Of a DNA stretch of 64,000 nucleotides, positions 50,448 to 60,200 are shown one piece after another. This DNA is from Selenomonadaceae bacterium (lineage in GTDB: Bacteria > Bacillota > Negativicutes > Selenomonadales > Selenomonadaceae). A program made the position numbers and the translations under genes. Under the pieces are notes generated by a model. It was not told the DNA's origin, searched no databases, and saw only the letters and a list, made by a program, of their open reading frames with translations. The stretch is taken from NCBI GenBank assembly GCA_017535925.1, contig JAFXTD010000027.1:80153-144152 (forward strand), in the 5' to 3' direction. How positions within the stretch are numbered: position 1 is the stretch's first letter; each line of letters begins with the position of its first letter.

Positions 50448-52819
50448 AAATATCTTACTTCGTCTCTTAAAAATCCCAAGTCATAAATCTGCGGCAAAAG
50501 TTTTTCCGATAACGCGCTTAAATCTATCGTTGTTCCCAAACTCATTCGAATTTGATACCAGCCCGCGTCCCAAGCCTCGATTTTAAATTTTCTTACGTCC
50601 AATCGCTCCAACTCCAAATAAAATTTTTTGTAAATCGTTCGTGCCGTATCCAAGACCGCCAGAGCCTCCGTTGAAAGTTCTGCGCGGTGTTTTTTTATCC
50701 ACAAAGCCGCAAACCTCTCTTCCGTCGCTCTGAATATCTCAAGCCGCATCGAAGGCAACGAACATTCCCAACTTTTTACCTCCGTCAGCATGAACGGATA
50801 GAAATTGTTTCGTATCTGATAGACTTCGCCCTCGTATTCGACATTTCGCAATGAAACCGTTTGATTCGACGGCGCGAACAAAGACCATATCACCGCGTCC
50901 GTGATAAATTCTCGCGAAAGTTCTTTTGTCGGTTGCATGAATTGGTCGCGGTCGTTGAGCCACGTCGCTTTCGGCAAGCGGCGCACCATGTGAACTGTCA
51001 TTGCCTGCTCAAAATTTTCCGGCGTGATTGAAAATGCTCCCGCGCTCACATACGGCGCAGATAAAATTGATACGTAAGTTTGATTTGAAAACTCATTGCC
51101 TTTGACCGTCAGCGACGCCAAAAAATTTTCGGCAATTCTGTCGCGGCGGTCTTTGTTTTGAGCGGCAACGTTCAACGCTCCCGACAACGGCGGAAATTTT
51201 TTTGTGCAAGGCGGGCGTTCAATCCATTTGTTAAGAAAATCTTCGCGATTCGATGAATGTAAAATCTTAACGGCAATTTTTTCGATTGCCTCGTCGAAAA
51301 CGTCAAGAGAAATTTTTTGAGACTCAAGAGGAATTTTATCGGCAAGATTCCAAATCAAAAAACCTACTGAAAAATTTCCGTTGCAGCCTTGAAAATTTTT
51401 TGAGCTGAAGACGAAGCCTCGCTCAAATTTGTACGAGAAAATTTTATCGCGAAATTTTTGGTCGTTGGTTGAGTTGATATATTTCGGCGTTGAAAAAATT
51501 CCGAGCCAAGCTTGACGGTCTTTAAAATCGCGGCTGATTCGATAAATGAATTGCGAAAATAATTCACGGCTGACTTCGCCCATATCTTCAGCTGTCATTT
51601 GTTCACGAATTTTAGTCATTGACACGTTGTCTTTATTTATGTCGCGGTTGGTAAGTTGTTTATTATTTGCGGTTGCATAAGGCGGATTGATATAGATAAT
51701 CCATTTGATATTCGGGTCGGCTAAATCGTTTCGGAGCCGCGCAGGTAATTTATCGGTGTCGTCGTTGAGGTAATCGTATTGAAAGACGGTTGCTTCGGGG
51801 AAAATGCTTTTGCAATAGTCGGCGTCGTCTTGAATGAGCGTGGAAATGTAGCAGTGCTTGAGGACTTCGGGCGGGAAATTAAATTCGAGATTGCCTGTGC
51901 CCGCCGCCATATCCCAGAGGCGAAAATTTTTATCGAGCCACCAATCTTTGACGGTTCGATTAAGATATTCGAAGGCTTTATCGGCAAAAGCAAGCGGCGT
52001 ATAGAATTCACCCGTCCGCCGGCGCAAATTTTCTTCAGTCATCCTGTCCATTTTGCGGCGAATGGCAGTAATATCTTGAACGGAGCAAACTTTATCGTAG
52101 AAATTCCAGAAGGCGCGATATTTTTCGGGCTTGATGAATTTTTCGACGCGCTCGCCGCCGGTCATGCGGAAAAGAACGCTGTTGCGTAAATCTTCGGACT
52201 TGCCCTGCTCAATATCGGTGATGAAATATTCGGAAGGTTTTCTGCCGTTGGCAACGTCATTGCCGAAAAGCTTTTTCCAATACAAAAATATCTGTTCAAA
52301 GTTTTGCTCGGTGATTTGCTTGACGACGCGAACATTGCCGTTAAAAATTTTTCCAACGTCGGCAACGAATTTAATTTCGACGGTGTAAACGGATAAATCG
52401 TAGACAAAAGCGTTTTGAATTGCGTGGAAGTCGGTTAAGGCATTGACGAGTTTTTTACACGGCGAGGAAGGAGCCAAATCCCAATCGTAATTTTGATTTT
52501 CGTAGAAGGCGGCGAAAGTTTCAGTCGGGAAGAGCGCGGCGAAATTTTTTGTGACGATGCAAATATTTTGGCTGACGGGTCGAAAATCTTTGCCGAATTT
52601 CAATCTGCGAACGTAGTAGAGAGTTTGAGCAACGATTTCGGCAAGGACTTGAGGATTTTTAAGATTTTTATCCAACTTGAATTCGAAAAGTATTTGCGTC
52701 GTGTAGAGGTCGATGAAATTTTTTGTTGCGAGCTTGAGTTTGAACTTTTTGGCGAAAAAATTTTTGAGTTCTTCCTCCGTTTGAGCTTCGGCAAGTGTTT
52801 GGAAAAGATTTTTCTTCAT
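50444..52819 (-). CDS. N6-adenine DNA methyltransferase, possible Type IIG restriction enzyme
   Basis: 791 residues. Residues 30-75 contain D37...E46-F-K48 (IDLYTTQILFEFKLDK), which could be a PD-(D/E)xK nuclease site. The methyltransferase follows: TGEFYTPLAFADKAFEYL (269-286), DMAAGTGN (303-310, SAM site), and catalytic NPPY (378-381). The C-terminal 350 residues would hold target recognition. This order resembles Type IIG enzymes; the nuclease reading is inference. GAGGTG precedes the ATG at 52819. No separate restriction or specificity gene is nearby. Confidence 0.8.
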   Translation of the reverse strand: MKKNLFQTLAEAQTEEELKNFFAKKFKLKLATKNFIDLYTTQILFEFKLDKNLKNPQVLAEIVAQTLYYVRRLKFGKDFRPVSQNICIVTKNFAALFPTETFAAFYENQNYDWDLAPSSPCKKLVNALTDFHAIQNAFVYDLSVYTVEIKFVADVGKIFNGNVRVVKQITEQNFEQIFLYWKKLFGNDVANGRKPSEYFITDIEQGKSEDLRNSVLFRMTGGERVEKFIKPEKYRAFWNFYDKVCSVQDITAIRRKMDRMTEENLRRRTGEFYTPLAFADKAFEYLNRTVKDWWLDKNFRLWDMAAGTGNLEFNFPPEVLKHCYISTLIQDDADYCKSIFPEATVFQYDYLNDDTDKLPARLRNDLADPNIKWIIYINPPYATANNKQLTNRDINKDNVSMTKIREQMTAEDMGEVSRELFSQFIYRISRDFKDRQAWLGIFSTPKYINSTNDQKFRDKIFSYKFERGFVFSSKNFQGCNGNFSVGFLIWNLADKIPLESQKISLDVFDEAIEKIAVKILHSSNREDFLNKWIERPPCTKKFPPLSGALNVAAQNKDRRDRIAENFLASLTVKGNEFSNQTYVSILSAPYVSAGAFSITPENFEQAMTVHMVRRLPKATWLNDRDQFMQPTKELSREFITDAVIWSLFAPSNQTVSLRNVEYEGEVYQIRNNFYPFMLTEVKSWECSLPSMRLEIFRATEERFAALWIKKHRAELSTEALAVLDTARTIYKKFYLELERLDVRKFKIEAWDAGWYQIRMSLGTTIDLSALSEKLLPQIYDLGFLRDEVRYF

Positions 52820-52839
52820 GGCAGTCACCTCGCGCAAAA

Positions 52840-52922
52840 ATTAATGATTAGTGGTTAGTGATTAGTGATTAGAAAAATCCTAACCACTAACCACTCTCCA
52901 CTAACCACTAACAGCTAACAAC
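52840..52922. repeat. short tandem repeat, TTAGTGATTAG type
   Basis: Repeats of GATTAGTGATTAGTGATTAG, then TAACCACTAACCACTCTCC as inverse arm, then AACAGCTAACAAC. It occupies the spacer between the methyltransferase and HD genes. Confidence 0.75.
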
Positions 52923-52950
52923 TGCTTTTGATTTTACAAATAGACTCCGG
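52919..52950. repeat. family 1 solo end (copy E)
   Basis: ACTGCTTTTGATTTTACAAATAGACTCC resembles the right end of copies A and C (GCTGCTTTTGAATTTACCAACAGCCCC). No partner end is seen. It covers the stop and last codons of the HD gene. Confidence 0.5.
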
Positions 52951-53395
52951 TTCCTACAAGTTTCAAAGCGGCTTGATATTTTTCGACGCGGGCAAAATCT
53001 TTCGGCGTGGGATTTTTAATTCGCGACAAGTCGGAGTTGTGTTTCAAGTCCGCCGCCTTCACAATTCTTGCCAAGTCGTTCGCTTTGATTGCGGCAATGT
53101 ATTCGAGGTAAGGAATTTTTTTGTCGTGAGTCAAAAGTTCAAGGGCTTGCGCTTCTTCGTCGGTGAGAGGAATTTTTTCTTTGAGGTCGGCAACCGTGAG
53201 GCTTGTATCTTCCGCCACGTCATGGAGCAGAGCGACGATTATCGCGGAAATATTTTCTTCGACGAACGCGGCGACTGCCAAAGGATGATTTATGTATTCG
53301 ACGCCCGCTTTGTCGACTTGTCCGCGATGTGCCGAAGTTGCAATCTCGTATGCTCGACGAACCCTCGCATCTGCATGATTTAAAAATTTTTCCAC
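52934..53395 (-). CDS. HD domain protein, small alarmone hydrolase-like
   Basis: A 153-residue metal-dependent hydrolase of the SpoT HD / MESH1 type: AYEIATSAHRGQVDKAGVEYINHPLAVA carries the first His residues, and VALLHDVAEDTSLTVADLKEKI has the HD pair and EDT. VKAADLKHNSDLSRI completes the site. It may hydrolyse (p)ppGpp. The GTG start at 53395 was set by GGGAGG 8 bases upstream. There is no synthetase domain. The C-terminus GTGVYL comes from a family 1-like end. Confidence 0.85.
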   Translation of the reverse strand: MEKFLNHADARVRRAYEIATSAHRGQVDKAGVEYINHPLAVAAFVEENISAIIVALLHDVAEDTSLTVADLKEKIPLTDEEAQALELLTHDKKIPYLEYIAAIKANDLARIVKAADLKHNSDLSRIKNPTPKDFARVEKYQAALKLVGTGVYL

Positions 53396-53576
53396 AGCGA
53401 ACACCTCCCGCCGCCAAGTTTACAAAATATTTTTTTCTGCGTCAAAATAAATGCCCGACGCTTCCGAAATGAACTTGCGCGCCTCAAAAAAAATTTGTAA
53501 AATTAATTAAAGCTTAACCGTCATACGATACATTTTGTAGAATTATAATCGGCTTTATCGTTTGAAAGGAGATGAT

Positions 53577-54446
53577 ATGATGCTTATCACTTTGACTGAA
53601 GGTGTCGACACTCTTAACAACTCTCTTGAAGGCTCGACGATTCTTGCTTTAGCGGGCGATGATAAAATTACAAACTCTGCTGCAAATGTCGTAATAGACG
53701 CAGGCTCCGGCTCCGATTTTCTTTACAACACCGGGCAAGGCGTTTCGATTTTTGGCGGCGAAGGTAACGAACGAGTTGTAAGCTACGGTTCAAACAGCAC
53801 GATAGTTACCGGCGACGGCGACGATTCTGTTATGAGCTATATCACCTCCGTCACGACTTCAGCCGGCGAAGGCAACGATACTATCACTGCTTACGGGCGA
53901 GGCTCCTCGATTGACGGCGGCGCGGGCAATGATAAGATAACCAACTTTGCGGGCGGCGAAGGCAATGACACGCTCTGGGGCGGAGCAGGCAACGACACTA
54001 TCGACAACAAAGCCGAAAATGTCCTGTTCAAATATACAGACGGCGACGGCGATGATTCAATCGTCGGCTTCAAAGTAAATTCCACTCTGCAAATCGTCGG
54101 CACTTACTCCACACAGACAAGCGGCTCGGATGTTGTCGTCACGGTCGGCGAGGGCAAGATAACATTGGTCGGCGCGGCGTCTTTGGAAACGCTTAACATT
54201 GTCAGCGAAGTTGTAAATCCATTGCTCATCACGTTGACCGAAGGCGACGACACCTACTCCAACAGCTTGGAAGGCGCGACGATTTTGGCACTCGGCGGTA
54301 TCGATACCATTTGGAACGAAGGCTCCAACGTTTCAATCGACGCAGGCGCAGGTAAAGATTCCATTATCAATGAGGAATTCAACAATACAATTATGGGCGG
54401 CGAAGGTTCGGATACTGTCTGCAACAGCGGCTACGGCATGGTTTAG
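53577..54446 (+). CDS. RTX-like repeat protein, first fragment
   Basis: 289 residues, starting MMLITLTEGVDTLNNSLEGSTIL after AAAGGAG (ATG at 53577; a TATAAT box lies at 53544). It has no signal peptide, as for RTX proteins exported by a C-terminal type I signal. Repeats follow GGAGNDTI/GGEGNDTL, close to the calcium-binding GGxGxDxUx nonapeptide, alternating with NxGSxVxI strands. One beta module (FKYTDGDGDDSIVGF, then TVGEGKITLVGAASL) lies near 54022-54215. The frame ends at TAG 54444, but the same reading frame continues beyond it as RTX sequence. Confidence 0.75.
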   Translation: MMLITLTEGVDTLNNSLEGSTILALAGDDKITNSAANVVIDAGSGSDFLYNTGQGVSIFGGEGNERVVSYGSNSTIVTGDGDDSVMSYITSVTTSAGEGNDTITAYGRGSSIDGGAGNDKITNFAGGEGNDTLWGGAGNDTIDNKAENVLFKYTDGDGDDSIVGFKVNSTLQIVGTYSTQTSGSDVVVTVGEGKITLVGAASLETLNIVSEVVNPLLITLTEGDDTYSNSLEGATILALGGIDTIWNEGSNVSIDAGAGKDSIINEEFNNTIMGGEGSDTVCNSGYGMV

Positions 54447-54965
54447 GGCGACGACTTCATAAGCGGCTTTGACGGCGACGACACTCTTGTTATTCAAGGT
54501 GCAAACTATTCTACTCAAAGAAGCGGCAAAGATTTCATAATCACGGTCGGCGAAAACAAAATAATGCTCAAAGACGCCGCAAGCCTCTCCGCTCCCAATA
54601 TCACTTCCGATATTCAAAACGTCGAACCCATAAAAAGATACACAATCACTGAAAGCTCGACTTCTTTAATCGGCACTGACGGCAGGGATTATCTCAATGT
54701 AATATACAGCACGGCGATAAATAATGTCACAATCATAGGCGGTAAGAGTGATGATACGATTGCTTTAAATAGTGTTTCCGTAAACGCAAGAAGAATGAAC
54801 GGCGGCAGAGTTTATGTTCACAATCAAGGCGACGGCTCCGATATTGTTAATGGGCTCAATGTTACCGATACCGTTTTGATTCAAGGCGAAGAATATTCAA
54901 CCATAAAGAGTGGAAACGATATTTACAATAACTCTCTCCTATGCCGCAAATCTTTCTGCCGTTAA
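54447..54965 (+). pseudogene. RTX-like repeat, fragment 2 (after in-frame TAG)
   Basis: It is in the same frame as fragment 1 and directly follows its TAG: GDDFISGFDGDDTLVIQG, then TVGENKIMLKDAASLSAPNI. The frame is disrupted near 54916-54930: expected text would be DI-ITLSYAANLSAVNI, but here it runs into LLCRKSFCR and stops at 54965. It shows the gene is broken by a stop and a small indel. There is no good start codon of its own. Confidence 0.6.
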
Positions 54966-55665
54966 TATCACCTCCTCCGTCCAAGATATTCATCCGATTT
55001 ATTTTGTCGAAAATTATTCTGTCAATGATACTATGATAAGCGCCACGGCTTACAGAGATTCCATTAATAATTACGGCTCAATCATTTCGGCAGACCGCTC
55101 TGATACCGTCTTCAACGACACCGATAACGTTTATATCACCACCGGCGACGGCTTTGATTACATTTACAACGACGGCTCTAATAGCTCAATCGACGCGGGC
55201 GCGGGTGTCGATTATATTAATGCTGTTGCTTCTTTCGTAATTTCGGGCGACGGCAACGATACCTTGATTGGCATCGGTTCAAGCGGAACACTCGACGGCG
55301 GGGCAGGAAATGATACGAATTTAGTTGGGGGCAGTAATACTTCTGTCAGAGGCGGCACGGGTAACGATTTTATTAAATTGATATATCAAAGTTCCGATAA
55401 TATTATTGTCTGCAACAGCGGCGAAGGCAACGACACAATCGAAAACTTCAACGAAAACACAACTCTTTCAATCGACGACTCGGATACTTATTTCGCGGGC
55501 GTTTCGGGCAAGGATATAATCGTCACAGTCGGCGAAGGCTCCATCCTCTTGAAAGACGCGGCAAGCTTGGCTTCCGTCAACATTGTCGGCAGAAAGCTTG
55601 AAGAAAAAGTTATCAATATCGTTGCAGGCGAAAATTCAATCGCTCGAGCAGGGCGTCATTATTAA
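54916..55665 (+). pseudogene. RTX-like repeat, fragment 3 (shifted frame)
   Basis: It resumes the RTX pattern one frame over: AANLSAVNITSSVQ, then FDYIYNDGSNSSIDAGAG and GEGNDTIENFNENTTLSID, with a beta module ending TVGEGSILLKDAASLASVNI near 55600. It stops at 55665 after SIARAGRHY. Between about 55640 and 55710 the pattern moves to the next frame (EQGVIINGSEEADSIV) and back, so a compensating pair of indels lies there. Confidence 0.6.
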
Positions 55666-55764
55666 CGGCAGCGAAGAAGCGGATTCAATCGTCAAAAAGC
55701 AGGAAATTTCTCCAAGTTATTCGGCAACGGCGGAAATGATTTCATTGAAAACCGTAATGCGTTC

Positions 55765-57264
55765 GTGACTATCGACGGCGGCGACGATAACGACAACATC
55801 AGCAACAGCGGCGATAATGTTTCGATTAACGGTTCGGGCGACCCGGATTACATTTCCAACAGCGGCTCAAATGTTTCAATCAACAGCGGCGCGGGCGACG
55901 ATAACATTTTCACTGAATATGGCTCGAATGTGATAATCGACGGCGGAGCCGGCAACGATTATATTGAAAGCTACGATAACTACTACGAAGATATGAACCA
56001 TTCAATTTCAGGCGGCGAAGGTGACGATACACTCGACGTTTGGGGCGGAATCAATCGAACGTTAATTGGCGGCGCAGGCAATGACAGCATTAAAATCGGC
56101 TACGGTTATGGCGTGGTCTATATTTATAACGCGGGCGACGGCAACGATACTATCAGCAACTATGACGGGACAACTTACGACGAAACACTTTTGATTAAAG
56201 GCAGTTCGTGGTCGTCGGTTGAAAGCGGGGAGGATATTTTAATCACGGTCGGCGAAGGCTCAATCCTTCTTCAGAACGCCGCAAATCATTCCGGCTTTAA
56301 AATCGTCACTTCGAAAAGTGAAGTACCCGCCTCCATAAACGTTATCAATAACTATGAAAGCTCTCGTGTTCTTTTGGAGGTCAATGATTATTCTCGCGAT
56401 TCCGTAACAAATTCGGGCGAGGAAGTCACGATAAAAACTCACAACGGCGATGACACCATAAAAAGTTCGGGCGATAAAGCATACATTCAATCGGATAATT
56501 TCTATTCCCATGACGGCAACGACCGTATTGAAAATTACGGCAACAACTCTACAATAATAAGCGGGCACGGCAACAATACAATCTTAAGCTGGGGCAACGA
56601 GGTTGAAATTCAAAGCGGCGCGGGCGACGATTACATTTCCGGCAGCGGAGCAAACGTGACAATCGATGCAGGCAAAGGCAACAATACCGTAAACGGCGGC
56701 GGGCGCGGCATGGTTTATATTTATCAAGGCGGCAATGACGTTATTGAAGCTTTTGATGTCGAGGACAACATTTTGATTCCGGAAGGCACCTTCACCATGC
56801 AAAAGAGCGGCGACGATATTTTAATCACGGTCGACGACGGCGGCACCATCCTCTTGAAAGACGCGGCGACTTTGTCGAGTGTCAACATTACCTCTTCAAT
56901 CTACGAACTTAATTCCTACATAAAATACAATTACCAAAACGATACTTTGTTGACGAGCGAATCCGAAGGCGATTTCTTCATCAATCACGCCTCCAACGTC
57001 ACGCTCAACGGATACGGCGGCAACGATTCTGTTTATAATTACGGCAAGTTCGTCACGATAAACGTAGGCGACGGAGCCGATTCTATTGAAAACAACGGCT
57101 CGAACGTTTCCATCAGCGGCGGCGCAGGCAATGACAAAATCGTCAACAGCGGCTCTTTCGTCACAATCGCAGGCGGTGCAGACAATGATTCCGTTTTCAA
57201 CGGCTCCGGAAGCTATGGGCGTGACCAAAACCTTTTTGATTTTAAAGGCGGCGATAATGTATAG
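55765..57264 (+). CDS. RTX-like repeat protein, fragment 4
   Basis: 499 residues from a GTG at 55765, without a ribosome site; the frame is open from 55666. Tandem GGDDNDNISNSGDNVSINGSG-type repeats with a period of 17-19 residues are joined by two beta modules (near 56110-56330 and 56700-56900, TVGEGSILLQNAA and TVDDGGTILLKDAA). It ends at TAG 57262, where a Ser codon TCG is expected from the NVSING repeat. It is probably part of the same gene as fragment 5, split by that stop. Confidence 0.65.
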   Translation: MTIDGGDDNDNISNSGDNVSINGSGDPDYISNSGSNVSINSGAGDDNIFTEYGSNVIIDGGAGNDYIESYDNYYEDMNHSISGGEGDDTLDVWGGINRTLIGGAGNDSIKIGYGYGVVYIYNAGDGNDTISNYDGTTYDETLLIKGSSWSSVESGEDILITVGEGSILLQNAANHSGFKIVTSKSEVPASINVINNYESSRVLLEVNDYSRDSVTNSGEEVTIKTHNGDDTIKSSGDKAYIQSDNFYSHDGNDRIENYGNNSTIISGHGNNTILSWGNEVEIQSGAGDDYISGSGANVTIDAGKGNNTVNGGGRGMVYIYQGGNDVIEAFDVEDNILIPEGTFTMQKSGDDILITVDDGGTILLKDAATLSSVNITSSIYELNSYIKYNYQNDTLLTSESEGDFFINHASNVTLNGYGGNDSVYNYGKFVTINVGDGADSIENNGSNVSISGGAGNDKIVNSGSFVTIAGGADNDSVFNGSGSYGRDQNLFDFKGGDNV

Positions 57265-60200
57265 ATTAACGGCTCGGGCGGCGCGGATCACATTTACAAC
57301 AACGGCGCGAGCGTCACAATCGATGGCGGCGACGATAAAGATACCATCTACAATTACGGCTCTAACGTTTCAATCAACGGCGGTGCAGGTGCCGACTACA
57401 TTGTTAATCACGGCGATAACTCCACGCTCAACGGCGGCGACGGTGACGACTACATTTTCGGCAACTTGAATTCAACAATCGACGCGGGCGCGGGCGACGA
57501 TTTCATTAGTGGCGATTCAAATTCAAAAATTGACGGCGGCGACGGCAACGATAGCATTTATACCGGCTCAAATTCCACAATCGACGGCGGCGCAGGCTCC
57601 GACTCCATTTACAATAGCGAGACCAACGACAACGTTTCAATCGACGCGGGCGCAGATGATGATTACATTCGCAATGACGGCTCGAACGCCTCCCTACTCG
57701 GCGGCGCAGGTGACGATACAATTTGGAACAACGGCGGCTCCAATGTTTACATGCTCGGCGGCGAAGGCAATGACAGCATTATAAGTAACAAGAAGGAAAT
57801 GTATGACAATACCGGCGAAAATATTACAATCGAAGGCGGCAAAGGCGACGATTATCTTTCAAGCTACAACAACGAAGGAACCTTGTTCATCTACAACGAA
57901 GGCGACGGCAACGACACGATAGATTACGGCTATTACGGTGGCAATGCAACGTTGAGAATCGGCGACGGCACAGGCACATACTCGACTGTACAGAGCGGCA
58001 AGGTTGACATGATAATAATCGTCGGAGACGGTTCCATTTTGACAGATGAAGCTTGCAAGATAGAGGGCGTTTATAAAGACCTGCGATACATCACCTTGAC
58101 CGAAGGCGACGACACTTACTCCAACAGCTTGGAAGGCGTGACGATTAATGCACTCGGTGGCAACGACTCAATTACAAATACGGGCGCAAGTGTTTCAATC
58201 GACGCGGGCGCAGGCGACGATTTAATCATTATCGATGACAACGGCGCAAATAACTCGACAATACTCACAGGCGCAGGCAACGATACCATAAGTCTTGGTG
58301 ACAGCGCGACGAACATTTTAATTGAATACACCGAAGGCGATGGCTCCGATTTAATTCAAGGCTTCAATGGAACCTCGACGCTCAAAATCGGCGACGGCTT
58401 GAACGACACTTTCTCGAAAGAAATTGTCGGCTCGAATATTCTTATCAACGTCGGCGACGGAGTGATAACTTTGGTCGGCACGGCGTCTTTGGCAAGTGTA
58501 AATATTCAAGGAGAGGAGAAAGATAAAATGTCTGTAACACCTACTGAAGGCAACGACAGTCTTAACAACTCTTTGGAAGGAGCGATAATTGAAGCACTCG
58601 GCGGCGACGATACGATTGAAAACAGCGGCGACAACGTGACAATCTCAGGCGGCGAAGGCGATGATTCAATCAGCAACTACGGCGCGAATGTTTCGATTAA
58701 CGGTAACGCGGGCAACGACAATATCCTTAACAGCAACGACGCTTCCGGCACAACAATCTTGGGCGGTGCGGATGACGATACCATAACCAACTACGCCGCT
58801 AATGTTTCAATCGATGGCGGCGCAGGTAACGACTCTGTTTTGAACGGCGGCTCGGATGTGACAATCGACGGCGGCGACGGCGGCGATACCATTCACAACT
58901 ACGAGGAGGCTGTGCGTCTTTCCATTTCGGGTGGCGCAGGAAACGATTCGATTTCCAACTACGGCGAAAGCATTACAATCGACACGGGCGCGGGCAACGA
59001 TACCGTTTTCAATTACGGAGCAAGCACTTCGATTATCGGCGAGGCGGGCAATGATTTTATCGTCAATGAAGGCACGAATATTTTTATCAGCGGCGGCGAC
59101 GATAAAGATACCATTTCCAATAACGGCGACAATGTGACAATCGACGCAGGCGACGACATCGACGTTATCACCAATAACGGCTCTTCCGTCTCAATCAACG
59201 GCGGGGCAGGCAACGATTTCATTAACAACGGAGAAGCCTTGGACGGCGAATCAGACGCTAACCCCGACAACGTGACAATCTTCGGCGGGGCAGGCAACGA
59301 TAATATTGTCAACAACATTGGCGCGAATCTTTCAATTAACGGCGGCGAAGGAGCCGATACCGTTGAAAATTACGGCTCAAATTCAACAGTCGAGGGCGGC
59401 GCGGACAATGATTACCTTATCAATCTTAGTGATTCTGTTTCAATCGATGGAGGCGCAGGCAATGACACCATTTCCAACTACGACGGGTCAGGCGGTACAC
59501 TGCTCGGCGGCGAAGGAAATGATTACATTGAAAACTATGGCGTGAATTCTTTGATTGACGGGGGCGCGGGTATCGATACCATTATCAATTACGGCACGGG
59601 CAATTCGATTCTCGGCGGGGCAGGCAACGATTCAATTTCCAACAACAGCTCACTCGTGACTTTCCTTTATTCAAGCGGCGACGGCAACGATTTAATTAAA
59701 GGTTTCAATGAGACCTCGACGCTTTCAATTTCGGGCGGCACCTATTCGACGGCAGAGAGCGGCTCGGATGTTATCGTCACGGTCGGCGAAGACTCAATCG
59801 TTTTGCAAGACGCGGCGTCTTTGGCAAGCGTCAACATTGTCGGCGAACTTGCTCAACCCACGCTCATCACGGGCACAGAGGGCAACGATACCATTACAAA
59901 CACTCAAGACTTCGCGACGATTCAGGCACTCGGCGGCAATGATTATATCGTCAACAGCGGAAAGAACGTTTCAATCGAGGCGGGCTCCGGCGTCAATACG
60001 ATTCTGAACACCGGCGAAAATTCTACGGTAAACGGCGGCACGGGCAGAGACTATATCGACAACAGAGGCGGGGCAAGTTACAGCTCACTCAACGGCGGCA
60101 CAGGCAAAGACACTTTGACGACCGACGGCAGCACCGAATATGTCACGATTGAAGGCGGCTCCGGCAACGATGAAATTTCAAGCCACTATTCCAATCACGT

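Noticed and set aside
54444..57264. TAG as a recoded sense codon, since both RTX interruptions are TAG
   Set aside because: TAG ends ordinary genes in the window (GT92-like, nhaC, flgN2), and the RTX region also has frameshifts, which recoding would not explain.
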